Source: Syntrophobacterales bacterium
GTDB taxonomy: Bacteria; Desulfobacterota; Syntrophia; Syntrophales; UBA5619
DNA: 61,741 nucleotides
Reading direction: 5' to 3'
Assembly: GCA_019429105.1 (NCBI GenBank)
Contig: JAHYJE010000021.1
Span: 1-61,741, forward strand
Under the pieces are notes generated by a model that did not search any database, was not told where the DNA came from, and worked only from the letters and a program-made list of their open reading frames with translations. Of this stretch, positions 43,535 to 52,310 are shown piece after piece (the stretch's first letter is position 1; every line of letters begins with the position of its first letter). The translations under genes were made by a program, and so were the position numbers.

Positions 43535-45295
43535 CAACTCATAGGGGGGGTCATTTCTTGGCGGCGTGAAAACGGTTGCAAGTAACCCCAAAGTTTTCAG
43601 AAACTGCTCTTTGAAAACAAAAATAGTGTCCTGAAGGTAAAATTTAGCGTTGAGAAGGCCGGAGTTTACCGATACCGGAGTCTTAGAGGGTGTGGTGAGC
43701 ACGTTGCGCACACTCGTTGCCCGGAATATATTGACGGCAATGGCCTTCAACCTGGCAAAATAGGAGACGGCAGACAGACCTCGAACCCTGAGTCGTTTGA
43801 CTCCTGTTGTTTTGTCCATTGCCGAGAAGGTTGCCTCTATACCGGAACGCCACCGGTATTTGTCTTTGAATTGGGGAGAGTATTCCATTGCCCGACGCTT
43901 GGCAATTCGTATGGCCTTGATATCATAGTATAAATAATGATCGTTCTTTCCCTCTTTAACAGGGCATTGAGCCCTGAGGGGACAAACGTTACATTGCTCA
44001 GAGGCAAAGGCGACACCATGTTTCTGCTTCTTTCCTGTTGATATTCTGACAGGGGCGTGTCCTTGGGGACAGGCCGTGATGATTCCCTTCTCTGATTGAT
44101 GAAAGTCGGCAAGACTCAAGGTTTTTTCTTTCGGTGTTCCCATCGTGGGGGAGATGATATCAATACCCATCTCCCGCGCTTTTTCACAGTTGTCATCACT
44201 GCCGTAGAGCGAATCCGCAAGCACTTCCGCAGGGGCCAGATCGCGCGCGCTGGTTGATTCCAGCGCGGGAATCAGCGCATGTACATCGCCGATGCAAGCG
44301 GATTCCACATCCACATGGGTGATCAGATTCAGGGTCTTGCCCCTAATATCTTCATCTTTGGAATCACAATATGTTTCCATTACTTGCGCCTGATAGCCTT
44401 GCCCCTTGTGACCACTGTACCCGGCATCGGGATCGGAAGGATTCTGCAATGAATCGGAGGGAACCTCTTTCGGGGGGATTACTTCCACCGCCTCAGGCTG
44501 ATCGTCTTTCGCTTCCGTTACGCGGCATTGATTCTTCAGAACACGAAGCAGCGTGTTATAACTGTGGAGAGATTTAACATCATCGTTCTCCTCGAAAAGC
44601 CGAACCAGAGCAAAAAGATCACGAGCAACGCCCTCCAGTGTCTTTCCTGACTCTGTGGGTTTTACCAACGAAAAACAGCTAAGCGCCTTCTCGCTCAGGT
44701 AACGATTTACAAGCTCTTTATCAATTGTTTCAAAGATATCAGGATGACGTCGTTTCAGATTGACAAGAAACGTATGGATACTCTGGGAAAAAATGCCGAT
44801 TCTTCCCAGGCGGCGCATGTTGGAGCGGATATGTACCGAATCTATACGCTGTTTGGTTGTGTCCACCTGAAAAGCCTTTGCCAGAGCCTCCGTTGTCTGG
44901 TTGAATAACTCGACGTCGAGCTTCTCCCTCATGACCAGATTACGCAGTTTCCAGAGGGTTTTCAGGGACAGGTACTTGGATTCATCTGATTCGCCAGGAA
45001 TATCAAGGGCATAGTGCCATTGAATGTTGAAAGAAAACTGGGATACTGTTTCTTCGTCGGTCAGGTCATGCATCTGCTGGATGAGTAGAGATCCCAGGGC
45101 GGCATACAGCTCTTTGGTCGGCCTCCCGAAGTCTTCCGTAAAGAAGCCGGCAAACTTGTTTACGGGCATGGACAACAGAATTTGTTCACGGAACAGACCT
45201 GCCCAGGATTCGGATAAAAGTTTCTTCCTTTTTGGTCCAAGATAGTCCCAAGGATCAAAAAGGTAACCAGTTTGGTGATCGCGGATATGAATCAT
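43520..45295 (-). CDS. IS1182-like DDE transposase
   Basis: 591 residues. N-terminal DUF772-like region: EDFGRPTKELYAALGSLLIQQMHDLTDEETVSQFSFNIQWHYALD is characteristic. The central part has RIDSVHIRSNMRRLGR; the DDE core includes VLADSLYGSDDN and GIEATFSAMDKTTG, with a cysteine cluster CNVCPLRAQCPVKEG between. The gene looks intact. Its last five codons lie in the target gene (the stop is supplied by host sequence), so the IS end may be short or truncated. Family level is from memory. Confidence 0.85.
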   Translation of the reverse strand: MIHIRDHQTGYLFDPWDYLGPKRKKLLSESWAGLFREQILLSMPVNKFAGFFTEDFGRPTKELYAALGSLLIQQMHDLTDEETVSQFSFNIQWHYALDIPGESDESKYLSLKTLWKLRNLVMREKLDVELFNQTTEALAKAFQVDTTKQRIDSVHIRSNMRRLGRIGIFSQSIHTFLVNLKRRHPDIFETIDKELVNRYLSEKALSCFSLVKPTESGKTLEGVARDLFALVRLFEENDDVKSLHSYNTLLRVLKNQCRVTEAKDDQPEAVEVIPPKEVPSDSLQNPSDPDAGYSGHKGQGYQAQVMETYCDSKDEDIRGKTLNLITHVDVESACIGDVHALIPALESTSARDLAPAEVLADSLYGSDDNCEKAREMGIDIISPTMGTPKEKTLSLADFHQSEKGIITACPQGHAPVRISTGKKQKHGVAFASEQCNVCPLRAQCPVKEGKNDHYLYYDIKAIRIAKRRAMEYSPQFKDKYRWRSGIEATFSAMDKTTGVKRLRVRGLSAVSYFARLKAIAVNIFRATSVRNVLTTPSKTPVSVNSGLLNAKFYLQDTIFVFKEQFLKTLGLLATVFTPPRNDPPYELKTAA

Positions 45296-45400
45296 GTATG
45301 CACCTTTAAATAATTAATATTTAACATGATTTATACCATTTTACGCAAACTGTGTTAAGGAAAATATGCATGTTTATTTGATTATTTTAGTCGTTTATAT
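43535..45400 (-). mobile_element. Insertion sequence splitting the EF-hand gene
   Basis: The direct repeat CGGTTTT occurs at 43528-43534 and again at 45401-45407. Joining the flanks through one copy restores one continuous frame (HAAV, then LTFDEGII). I did not find terminal inverted repeats by eye, so the limits rest on the duplication and on frame continuity. Confidence 0.6.
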
Positions 45401-46464
45401 CGGTTTTGACTTTTGACGAGGGCATCATTGTTGACAGCCAGGATATTGTGAAAATTGAGGCATTGATAGAAGCGGACAAGAAGATGGCGGATGTTGCCTT
45501 GCAATTGCAGAGATTGCGCCAGGTTGCCCTTTTAAAACGCGATTTCCTGCAGATTCTGAAGAACTTTGTAAATCTGGATGAGTTCTATCTGAACAGACGG
45601 GGCATTTTTCAATCGGGGCGGCTTTTTCTCGATAGCCGGGAACTGGAGCTTTGCATGGATGTTACCAACGCTGCCGCCCATGCCGCAACCGCCGGTCTTT
45701 CCTCGATGTATCTTATCTATTGCGATCTGACCAAAAAGGATGGCACGAAGAAATCAATCATGGCAGCATTTACCGCCGGGGATGCCGACGACATTTTTGT
45801 CGGCCGTAACGGAATTTTTTACGACGTCGAAAACAATGACTGGGATGCTGTCATAACGAAGGTTGTCGTGCAGCCGATCAACATCAGGGAGGCCTTTTTC
45901 AGCCCCTACAAGTGGTTTGTGCGCACAGTTGAAGAGCTTGCCATGAAACGGGCCGCGGCCGCCGAGAAGGAGTCGCTGAATAAAACGAAGGATTCCGCCG
46001 GCGCCGTGGTCGCACCGAAAGGCGGCGCTTCGGGGGGCGCTGTTCAGCCTTTGGCCGCCAAAAAGATCGATGTCGGCACAGTCGCGGCAATTGGCGTCGC
46101 GTTGGGCAGCATCGGCGTGATGGTGACCGGCTCTCTCGGCATCTTCTTCGGAACGGGCATCTGGATGCCGGTGGGCCTGCTCGGAGGGATCCTGCTCATT
46201 TCCGGCCCGTCAATGATTCTTGCCTGCATGAAACTCCGGCGGCGCAACATCGGCCCGCTCCTGAACGCGGAGGGGTGGGCGGTAAACGGCAAGTTGAAGA
46301 TCAACGTTCCCTTCGGGACAACGCTCAGCCACCTTGCGGTTTTGCCGCCCGGGTCGTCAAGGCAGTTTATGGACCCCTTTGCCGAGAAAAAAAGCCATTG
46401 GCGATTGTACGTTTTTGCAGTTTTTCTGATCGCCCTGGTCTTGATTTTATATTTTACCCGGTAA
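45401..46464 (+). pseudogene. EF-hand-containing conserved protein, C-terminal part
   Basis: The frame is in phase with the fragment ending at 43534. It encodes a helical stretch with KRDFLQILKNFVNLDEFY, a conserved domain with FQSGRLFLDSRELELCMDV and GRNGIFYDVENNDWDAVITKV, an Ala/Gly/Lys-rich linker, two adjacent hydrophobic segments near VAAIGVALGSIGVMVTGSLGIFF, and a final transmembrane helix (YVFAVFLIALVLILYFT). The intact protein would be a roughly 740-residue membrane-attached protein of unknown function. No ribosome-binding site serves this part, so it is probably silent. Confidence 0.65.
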
Positions 46465-46569
46465 TTTGCATAGTGAAGCCGCTTTCATAAGTTCAACGAG
46501 TACCTATACTTTCGGGGAGCCTGCATCTGCATTCGCGCAGGGCCGGAACATCCCTCCCCTTGGCATGCT

Positions 46570-46956
46570 TTACGCATCGATCTCGGCTTCGACTTTCTGG
46601 AGCACTTCCGACCCGTTCTGGTTTACGACCCGGATGGCAAGCTTGGCGCGGCCCGCCTGAACGTCTGTAACGGCGCCCTCGACGGAAATCGTATCTTCCA
46701 TCATGACCGGGGCGCTGAAACGACACTTTATTTTCTTAAGTCGGCCCGGGTCGCCGGTCCAATCGGTAACGACTTTCGCCGCAAAGGCCAGCGTGCACAG
46801 ACCTTGGAGAATCGACCCGCCCAGCCCCACCATCTTTCCAAACTCGGGATCGATATGGATCGGGTTGAAATCGCCCGAGGCGCCGGCGTAGTATAGCGAC
46901 CGGTATCTATCGACCTGCTCGCTGCCGGTGAATGTTTGCCCTTTTTCAACTGTCAT
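46570..46956 (-). CDS. MaoC-like (R)-hydratase subunit
   Basis: 128 residues; start ATG 46956 after CAGGAG. Single hotdog domain with the hydratase signature DFNPIHIDPEFGKMVGLGG, supplying the Asp and His that activate water for addition to a 2-enoyl-CoA. It ends the minus-strand operon; a G/C-rich hairpin repeat separates it from the other hotdog gene upstream. Single-domain MaoC proteins usually work as dimers, here probably a heterodimer with that protein, as in ChsH1/ChsH2 of steroid degradation (inference). Confidence 0.85.
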   Translation of the reverse strand: MTVEKGQTFTGSEQVDRYRSLYYAGASGDFNPIHIDPEFGKMVGLGGSILQGLCTLAFAAKVVTDWTGDPGRLKKIKCRFSAPVMMEDTISVEGAVTDVQAGRAKLAIRVVNQNGSEVLQKVEAEIDA

Positions 46957-46976
46957 CGTGAGTCTCCTGTTTGTAT

Positions 46977-47061
46977 GAAAATCCCCCCATCCCCCCTTTG
47001 CCAAAGGGGGGCAAGGGGGGATTTTCATGCTTCGTTGTGCCCGCTTCGGGCATGGGGGTTT
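46977..47061. repeat. G/C-rich hairpin repeat, second copy
   Basis: GAAAATCCCCCC... and ...GGGGGGATTTTC form a nearly perfect hairpin with the arms interrupted by CAT/CAA differences. It is followed by the same tail as at 42208-42243. It lies between two genes of one operon. Confidence 0.75.
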
Positions 47062-47140
47062 TTATGGGTGTCAAACCTGCACTCTTTACGGTTTTGACGC
47101 GTAGTTATCCCGTCGTTGTTAATTGCTTAATTTCTATGCC

Positions 47141-47578
47141 TTATTTCCTTGCGACAAAGGTATATATCCCCCGGCATACCTCATGGCCGCGCTGGTTTGT
47201 TGACTTGACCTCGATCGCAATGACGTCCAGCTTCTCCTTGTTTTGGATGGCGATGATCCGCGCGCTGCTGGTGATGGAATCGCCCGCCTTGATAACCTCC
47301 AGAAATTCCAGCTCCTGCTCGCCGTGGACGATCATCGGCATGTTCAGGTTCAGATCCTTGTCCAGGAAAACGGGTTCGATCAGATACGCGCCAATGACGA
47401 CCGCGAAGGTGGGAGGCGCGATAATCGCGCCGTATTTGGATTTTTTGGCGAAATCGTCATCGAGATAATGGGGATCGAGATTCTTGATCGCCTTGGCGTA
47501 CTCCTTGATTTTTTCCTTTCCCACCTCGTATGTGTAAGCCGGATATGTTTTGCCGATGAATTTGGTATCTATGGACAT
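47141..47578 (-). CDS. MaoC-like hotdog protein, FAS1-type dehydratase N-terminal domain
   Basis: 145 residues; start ATG 47578 after GGGAGAG. The hotdog fold is recognisable from FIGKTYPAYTYEVGKEKIKEYAKAI and IIAPPTFAVVIG, with the final VEVKSTNQRGHEVCRGIYTFV strand. The full hydratase motif of the partner is not present; only LDPHYLDDDF remains, so this is probably the non-catalytic or substrate-binding subunit. It lies 59 bases after the acyl-CoA dehydrogenase gene. Confidence 0.8.
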   Translation of the reverse strand: MSIDTKFIGKTYPAYTYEVGKEKIKEYAKAIKNLDPHYLDDDFAKKSKYGAIIAPPTFAVVIGAYLIEPVFLDKDLNLNMPMIVHGEQELEFLEVIKAGDSITSSARIIAIQNKEKLDVIAIEVKSTNQRGHEVCRGIYTFVARK

Positions 47579-47637
47579 AGTTATCTCTCCCTGTTCCTGT
47601 CTCCCCCAAAATCCGGGCGACAGCATAATTTTACCTT

Positions 47638-48810
47638 TTAAGTTGAATACTTATGGATAAGATCCTTGGCGATCAGCACCCGCTGTATTTCCGAAGTTCC
47701 CTCGCCGATCTCGCCCAGTTTGGCATCGCGGTAGAGGCGCTCCACTGGAAACTCCCTGATATAGCCGTAACCGCCATGCACCTGCACCGCCATGCTGGAG
47801 ATCTGCGTGGCGGCTTCGGAAGCCCAAACCTTCGCCACCGACGCCAGCACCGCTGAATCCGGCTGATTCGTCTCCTTGGCCCAGGCAGCTTGGTAAATGA
47901 GGAGCCTGGCTGTATCGGACATGATCATCATGTCCGCAATCTTGAAGGCAATTTCCTGAAAGCGGTTGATCGGTTTGCCGAAGGCCTTGCGCTCCTTGGA
48001 ATACCTGTTCGCGTGTTCCAGGCACTTGGCCGCGATTCCCAGACAGACGGTCGCCATGCCGATCCTGCCGTATTCGAGGGTCTGCATCGCCTGGATAAAA
48101 CCATTGCCCGCCTTGCCGAGCACCGCGCTTTCCGGAACTTCGCAATCAACCATGATTAGCTCGGCCGTGGGGGAGCCGCGGAAGCCCATTTTATCGAACG
48201 GCTTGCCCGCTGAAAATCCCGGGGTGTCGCGCTCTACAAGAAAGCAGGTAACGCCGTCCGCCGGTCCCTTCTCTTTGTCGTTATAGGCGAAGATCAGCGC
48301 GACATCGGCGATCGTCGCGTTGGTGATGAAGGTCTTGGTTCCATTAAGTACCCATCGGTCGCCCTTTTTCACAGCGGTTGTCCTGATGGAAGCAGCATCC
48401 GAGCCGGCTTCCGGTTCGGTAAGGCCAAAGCAGCCGATGAGCTCGCCCTTGATGATGCCGGGAAGGTATTTTTCTTTCTGCGCGGCAGTGCCGAACAGCC
48501 TAAGCGGCATGCCGAAGAGGCCGCTGGAGGCGCCGCAGGATAAAAACGTGGAAGCGCAGGCGGCAGCCACAGCTTCTCCGGCGATCGCCTGACTGATCAA
48601 ATCGAGATTTGTACCGCCGTAAGCCTCTTCGTGGCCGATCCCCAGATAGCCGATGCCCGCCATCATTTTGATGTTTTCCTTCATCAGTCTGCCCGCTTCT
48701 TCAGGCGCAGCCCTGTCAAGAATTTCAGCGCGCGGTTCTATTTCCTTCGTGCAGAACTTCGTAAAATTGTCCTTTATGGATAACTGCTCCGGCGTCAAAT
48801 CATAGTTCAT
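47638..48810 (-). CDS. Acyl-CoA dehydrogenase (Glu-type)
   Basis: 390 residues. Typical order: N-terminal helical domain, FAD/substrate sheet with CFGLTEPEAGSDAASIRTTA and VLNGTKTFITNA, and a C-terminal helical domain with YSKERKAFGKPINRFQ. The catalytic base is expected as Glu in LGEIGEGTSEIQR, the position used by medium- and short-chain enzymes. It oxidises an acyl-CoA to the 2-enoyl-CoA with FAD. Its neighbour at 48851 is a second dehydrogenase without this Glu, so the two may form a heterotetramer with unequal subunits. Confidence 0.93.
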   Translation of the reverse strand: MNYDLTPEQLSIKDNFTKFCTKEIEPRAEILDRAAPEEAGRLMKENIKMMAGIGYLGIGHEEAYGGTNLDLISQAIAGEAVAAACASTFLSCGASSGLFGMPLRLFGTAAQKEKYLPGIIKGELIGCFGLTEPEAGSDAASIRTTAVKKGDRWVLNGTKTFITNATIADVALIFAYNDKEKGPADGVTCFLVERDTPGFSAGKPFDKMGFRGSPTAELIMVDCEVPESAVLGKAGNGFIQAMQTLEYGRIGMATVCLGIAAKCLEHANRYSKERKAFGKPINRFQEIAFKIADMMIMSDTARLLIYQAAWAKETNQPDSAVLASVAKVWASEAATQISSMAVQVHGGYGYIREFPVERLYRDAKLGEIGEGTSEIQRVLIAKDLIHKYST

Positions 48811-48850
48811 GATATTATTCTCCTGTCTAATTATTCCGTTTCCGGGCGTG

Positions 48851-50005
48851 TCATGAGAAGTAGCTCAGGATACGGGAGATGATGAGCCGCTGAATTTCGG
48901 AGGTTCCGCCGCCGATCTGCCCGAGCTTCGCATCCCGGAGGAACCGCTCGATCGGGTATTCATGGATGTACCCGTAACCGCCGAAGACCTGGACTGCATC
49001 ATTGGCGGCTTTCACGCCCCAGTCGCCCACAATCGCCTTCGCGATGGAGGTATGCATGTGATCGAGCGGTTTGCCGGAGTCCTTGTCATGGGCAACCCGG
49101 TAAACGACCATGCGCGCTGCCTCTTTGATAATCCGGAGATCCGCCAGCTTGTGCTGGATCGCCTGGAAGGCGTTCAGCGGTTTTCCAAACTGCACCCGCT
49201 CCTGCGAGTACTTGGTGCACGCCTCGATGGCGAACTGCATGCCGCCGATGAAGGGTGAAAGCAGTGAGCTTCTGTCCCAGGAGAGGGTCTCGTGGGTGTA
49301 TTCAAAGCCCTTGCCGATCTCGCCCAGCAGGTTTTCCTCCGGGACATCGCAGTTGTCGAGAATCACCTCGGCGGTGGCGGAGGCCCGCACCCCCGTCTTG
49401 TGGAAGGGCTTGCCGGTTGCAAAGCCGGGGAAGCCCCGCTCGACAATGAAGGCGGTAATCCCGTTGTGCTTCAGCGCCCGATCGACCGTGGCATAAACGA
49501 CGCAGACGTTGCAGACCGGGGCGTTGGTAATGAAGGTCTTTGTGCCGTTGAGGATCCATTTGTCGCCCCGTTTGACCGCCGTAGTAGTGAGCGACGCGGC
49601 GTCGGAACCGGCGCCCGGTTCGGTGAGCCCCATGCAGCCGATCCACTCGCCGCCGGCAAGCCTCGGGATGTACTTTTTGAGCTGGTCAGGCGTTCCATGC
49701 TTGAAGATGGTATCCGTGCACAAATACGTATGCGCCCCCATTGCCAGCAGATGTCCCTGATCGACGCCGGCATGTCCCAGGGCTTCGCCTGCCAGGCAAC
49801 AGGTCACGACGCTGGCGCCGCCCCCGCCCAGTTCCTCCGGAAACGGCAGGCCCAGAAGCCCCATCTCTCCGAGCTTCTGCCATACCTCCAGCGAAAACTC
49901 GCCCTTGAGGTCAGCCTCCTCGACCAGCGGCACGATTTCTTTTTTCGCGTACTTATAGACCGATTCTTTAAACATTAACTGCTCGTCCGTATAACCGAAT
50001 TCCAT
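48851..50005 (-). CDS. Acyl-CoA dehydrogenase lacking Glu at the canonical base position
   Basis: 384 residues. CMGLTEPGAGSDAASLTTTA and ILNGTKTFITNAPV bind FAD, and YSQERVQFGKPLNAFQ is in the C-terminal domain. At the usual base position the motif reads LGQIGGGTSEIQR, so Glu is Gly. In isovaleryl- and long-chain-type enzymes the base sits in another helix; there this protein has Asp (LSWDRSSLL) where Glu is usual. It may use Asp as base or serve as the partner subunit of the protein at 47638. Start ATG 50005 after AGGGGG; first gene after the TetR gene. Confidence 0.9.
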   Translation of the reverse strand: MEFGYTDEQLMFKESVYKYAKKEIVPLVEEADLKGEFSLEVWQKLGEMGLLGLPFPEELGGGGASVVTCCLAGEALGHAGVDQGHLLAMGAHTYLCTDTIFKHGTPDQLKKYIPRLAGGEWIGCMGLTEPGAGSDAASLTTTAVKRGDKWILNGTKTFITNAPVCNVCVVYATVDRALKHNGITAFIVERGFPGFATGKPFHKTGVRASATAEVILDNCDVPEENLLGEIGKGFEYTHETLSWDRSSLLSPFIGGMQFAIEACTKYSQERVQFGKPLNAFQAIQHKLADLRIIKEAARMVVYRVAHDKDSGKPLDHMHTSIAKAIVGDWGVKAANDAVQVFGGYGYIHEYPIERFLRDAKLGQIGGGTSEIQRLIISRILSYFS

Positions 50006-50025
50006 GAATGCCCCCTAATGGATTA

Positions 50026-50634
50026 TTATTGTTTGACGACCAAAGAGAGAATCTGCGCCTTGATTTTCTCCCGGAGCTCGGGATAGAAAAAGGCCTCGTT
50101 ATCAATCACGTACTGGATGATGGTCCCCTGAATCAGGGCAACGATGATGACGGAAGTAGTTTTGACATCCACGGCCATGAACACGCCTTTTGCCGCCCCC
50201 TCCTCGATAATGGCGGCGATCTCGTCGCGGTAGCTCTGGTAAAGCTTGATATTGGCCTGGCGAATCCGGCTGTCGTGATTCATCTGTCCCCAAAAATCGA
50301 TCAACACGTAAAAATAAGCCTTTTCCTTATCCACCAGAGCGAACGCCTCGTCGCAGAAGGCCAGCAGTTTGTCCTGCGGTTCGGTCAGCGCTGCCAGCGC
50401 CCTTTGGAGATTATTACCGAGTTTCGCGTTCATCTCCTTCAACAGCTTGAACAGAAGTTCCGCCTTGTTCTTGAAATAATAGTGGACCAGCCCCGTTGAC
50501 AGGCCGGCCTCCTCGGCGATGTCCCTGATCGTGAAATCGGAATAACCCTTCTCGCCTACGACCTTGTACGCCGCTTTGGTCAACTGGGCGCGTCGCAGAT
50601 TCAATAAATCATTTTTATTTTGCTCATCCATCAT
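50026..50634 (-). CDS. TetR/AcrR family transcriptional regulator
   Basis: About 202 residues. The N-terminal helix-turn-helix is clear: FTIRDIAEEAGLSTGLVHYYFKNKAELLFKLL. The C-terminal ligand domain is all-helical and unassigned. It lies inside the degradation operon, 20 bases before the acyl-CoA dehydrogenase genes, so it probably represses these genes until an acyl-CoA inducer binds. The start is uncertain: ATG 50634 follows GGAGAG, but other in-frame starts lie up to 50661, overlapping the preceding gene's stop. Confidence 0.88.
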   Translation of the reverse strand: MMDEQNKNDLLNLRRAQLTKAAYKVVGEKGYSDFTIRDIAEEAGLSTGLVHYYFKNKAELLFKLLKEMNAKLGNNLQRALAALTEPQDKLLAFCDEAFALVDKEKAYFYVLIDFWGQMNHDSRIRQANIKLYQSYRDEIAAIIEEGAAKGVFMAVDVKTTSVIIVALIQGTIIQYVIDNEAFFYPELREKIKAQILSLVVKQ

Positions 50635-50657
50635 TATCGGCGCTCTCTCCATCAAGA

Positions 50658-51122
50658 TCAATCTGTTACCTTAAAATACTCAATATCCCGGATGCTGCCT
50701 TTTCGCTCCCTGGAAAATACCGGTGCGACCCGGGCGCCGATTCGGAGCCTTTTTTCCTCCTCGACGCTGATGTAGTGCTGAAAAAGGGTATCGGCGCCGT
50801 CCAGTTTGATGAAGCCGTAACCATAGGGGACCGGCTTCTGCCTGCCTGTTTCCGGATCGAGGAAGGCAAAGCGAATAATGGTAAAGGTGCCGATGACCCC
50901 TTGCGGCCCTACTTCGACCCACTCCTTCATCTCCACAAAACAGTCCCCGCAGACCGCGCGCGGCGGGATATAAACCTTTTTGCACCGGGGACACCGAACC
51001 GCCATAAAACGACAGTTGTCCCGTATCTCTGTAAAAAACCTGCTCCCGTGCATCCCCACGCTATACGCAAAGGGTTGAACCGCGTCGCCTGAGGCGATGA
51101 TGAGCTGTTCTGGCCTGACCAT
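50658..51122 (-). CDS. Zn-ribbon OB-fold protein (DUF35), thiolase partner
   Basis: 154 residues. Rubredoxin-like zinc ribbon CPRCKKVYIPPRAVCGDC, then an OB-fold (VGPQGVIGTFTIIRFAF, YGFIKLDGADTLFQHYI) ending RDIEYFKVTD. DUF35 proteins bind thiolase-fold enzymes and are required for their activity, for example BbsA with BbsB or the DUF35 part of ChsH2 with Ltp2. Located 19 bases after the thiolase gene at 51142, its probable partner. Confidence 0.88.
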   Translation of the reverse strand: MVRPEQLIIASGDAVQPFAYSVGMHGSRFFTEIRDNCRFMAVRCPRCKKVYIPPRAVCGDCFVEMKEWVEVGPQGVIGTFTIIRFAFLDPETGRQKPVPYGYGFIKLDGADTLFQHYISVEEEKRLRIGARVAPVFSRERKGSIRDIEYFKVTD

Positions 51123-51141
51123 AATTTTTACTCCCCTGAAA

Positions 51142-52299
51142 TCAATGCGGTTTTTTCCTGCCGTGCAGGATCATATCGGTCCACCAGCAGCCGCCGAACC
51201 CACTGCTGAAGGCAAGCTTGACGTCCGGAACCTGCCTGTACTCGGCCTTCCCCATCACCTGCAGCGCCGCCTCGGCGCACCGGATAAGCCCGGTTGCCCC
51301 GATGGGATTGCAGGAGATAACGCCGCCGGACGGGTTGATGGGAAGCTCGCCGCCCATGTCGGTATTGCCGTCCCAGATATACCGCGGCGCCTCGCCGGGG
51401 CCGACAAGGCCCATGTCCTCAATCCAGATCAGACCGCCGAACGAATAGGGCTGGTAGAGCTCGATTACGTCCAGTTCCTTGCGCGGCTCCCGGATGCCCG
51501 CCTTCTTCCAGAGTTCCTGCGAGCCCTCGCGCATGCTGGTGAGCCGTCCGTAATCGGCGTCGCCGAGATAACTGTATGAATGGCGCGCCGCCGTGCCCAA
51601 AATCCAGTCGGGCTGCGGGCAGATCTTCTCCGCGACGTCTTCGCTGGCCATAATGACGGCGCATGCGCCGTCGGAACGGGGGCAGACGTCCAGCAGATGG
51701 ATCGGATCGGCCAGGATCGGGGAGGCAAGCACTTGTTCGAGGGTTACCTCCCGGCGGAGATGCGCGTGGGGGTTGTTGAGTGCGTGTTTTCGGTCGCGAA
51801 CGCTCACCCGGGCGGCGTCGCGGTCGGTAGCGCCGTAGCGGGCCATGTAGGCCTGCGCCTCCGCGGCCAGTCCCGAAATCGCGCCGGCGAATACCAGGCG
51901 ATCCCAGATGGGATCAAAGGCGGTGGTGATGGCGCCGGTGGTGTCCGACTCGGAGTTCTTCTCCCAGCCGATGATCAAAACCCTGTCGAACATCCCCGAC
52001 CCGACCAGATGATATCCGCCAATAGCTACAGTGCAGCCGGTGGTCCCGCCGGTGGTCAGCTTGATAATGGGCTTCATCGTGCCGCCGGAGCCGTCCACGC
52101 TCCAGCAATCGACGTAATTGATTCCCTCAAAGTGGTCCATATTGCCGATGACGATGGCATCGATGTCTTTCATCTGCAGATCGGCGTCGTTGAGCGCCCG
52201 GATAACCGCCTCGTTAATGAGCTCCTGTCCGTTTACATCCGGACGGTGGCTCGTATGGAATGTCTGGCCGGTTCCGACAATTGCCACTCTTTTTGCCAT
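51142..52299 (-). CDS. Thiolase-fold (SCP2/lipid-transfer type) protein without nucleophilic Cys
   Basis: 385 residues. Starts VAIVGTGQTFHTSHRPDVNGQEL and has the thiolase fold. Where archaeal and SCP2-type thiolases have CASG, it reads GTTG (Gly85 in my alignment), and the usual GHP loop near the C-terminus is CNPIGATG, so both thiolase residues are altered. It therefore probably does not do ordinary thiolysis; an aldolase-like role with a DUF35 partner is more likely. It is closer in sequence to the protein at 58481 than to its neighbour at 52311. Confidence 0.85.
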   Translation of the reverse strand: MAKRVAIVGTGQTFHTSHRPDVNGQELINEAVIRALNDADLQMKDIDAIVIGNMDHFEGINYVDCWSVDGSGGTMKPIIKLTTGGTTGCTVAIGGYHLVGSGMFDRVLIIGWEKNSESDTTGAITTAFDPIWDRLVFAGAISGLAAEAQAYMARYGATDRDAARVSVRDRKHALNNPHAHLRREVTLEQVLASPILADPIHLLDVCPRSDGACAVIMASEDVAEKICPQPDWILGTAARHSYSYLGDADYGRLTSMREGSQELWKKAGIREPRKELDVIELYQPYSFGGLIWIEDMGLVGPGEAPRYIWDGNTDMGGELPINPSGGVISCNPIGATGLIRCAEAALQVMGKAEYRQVPDVKLAFSSGFGGCWWTDMILHGRKKPH

Positions 52300-52310
52300 G
52301 TTTCTTCCTC

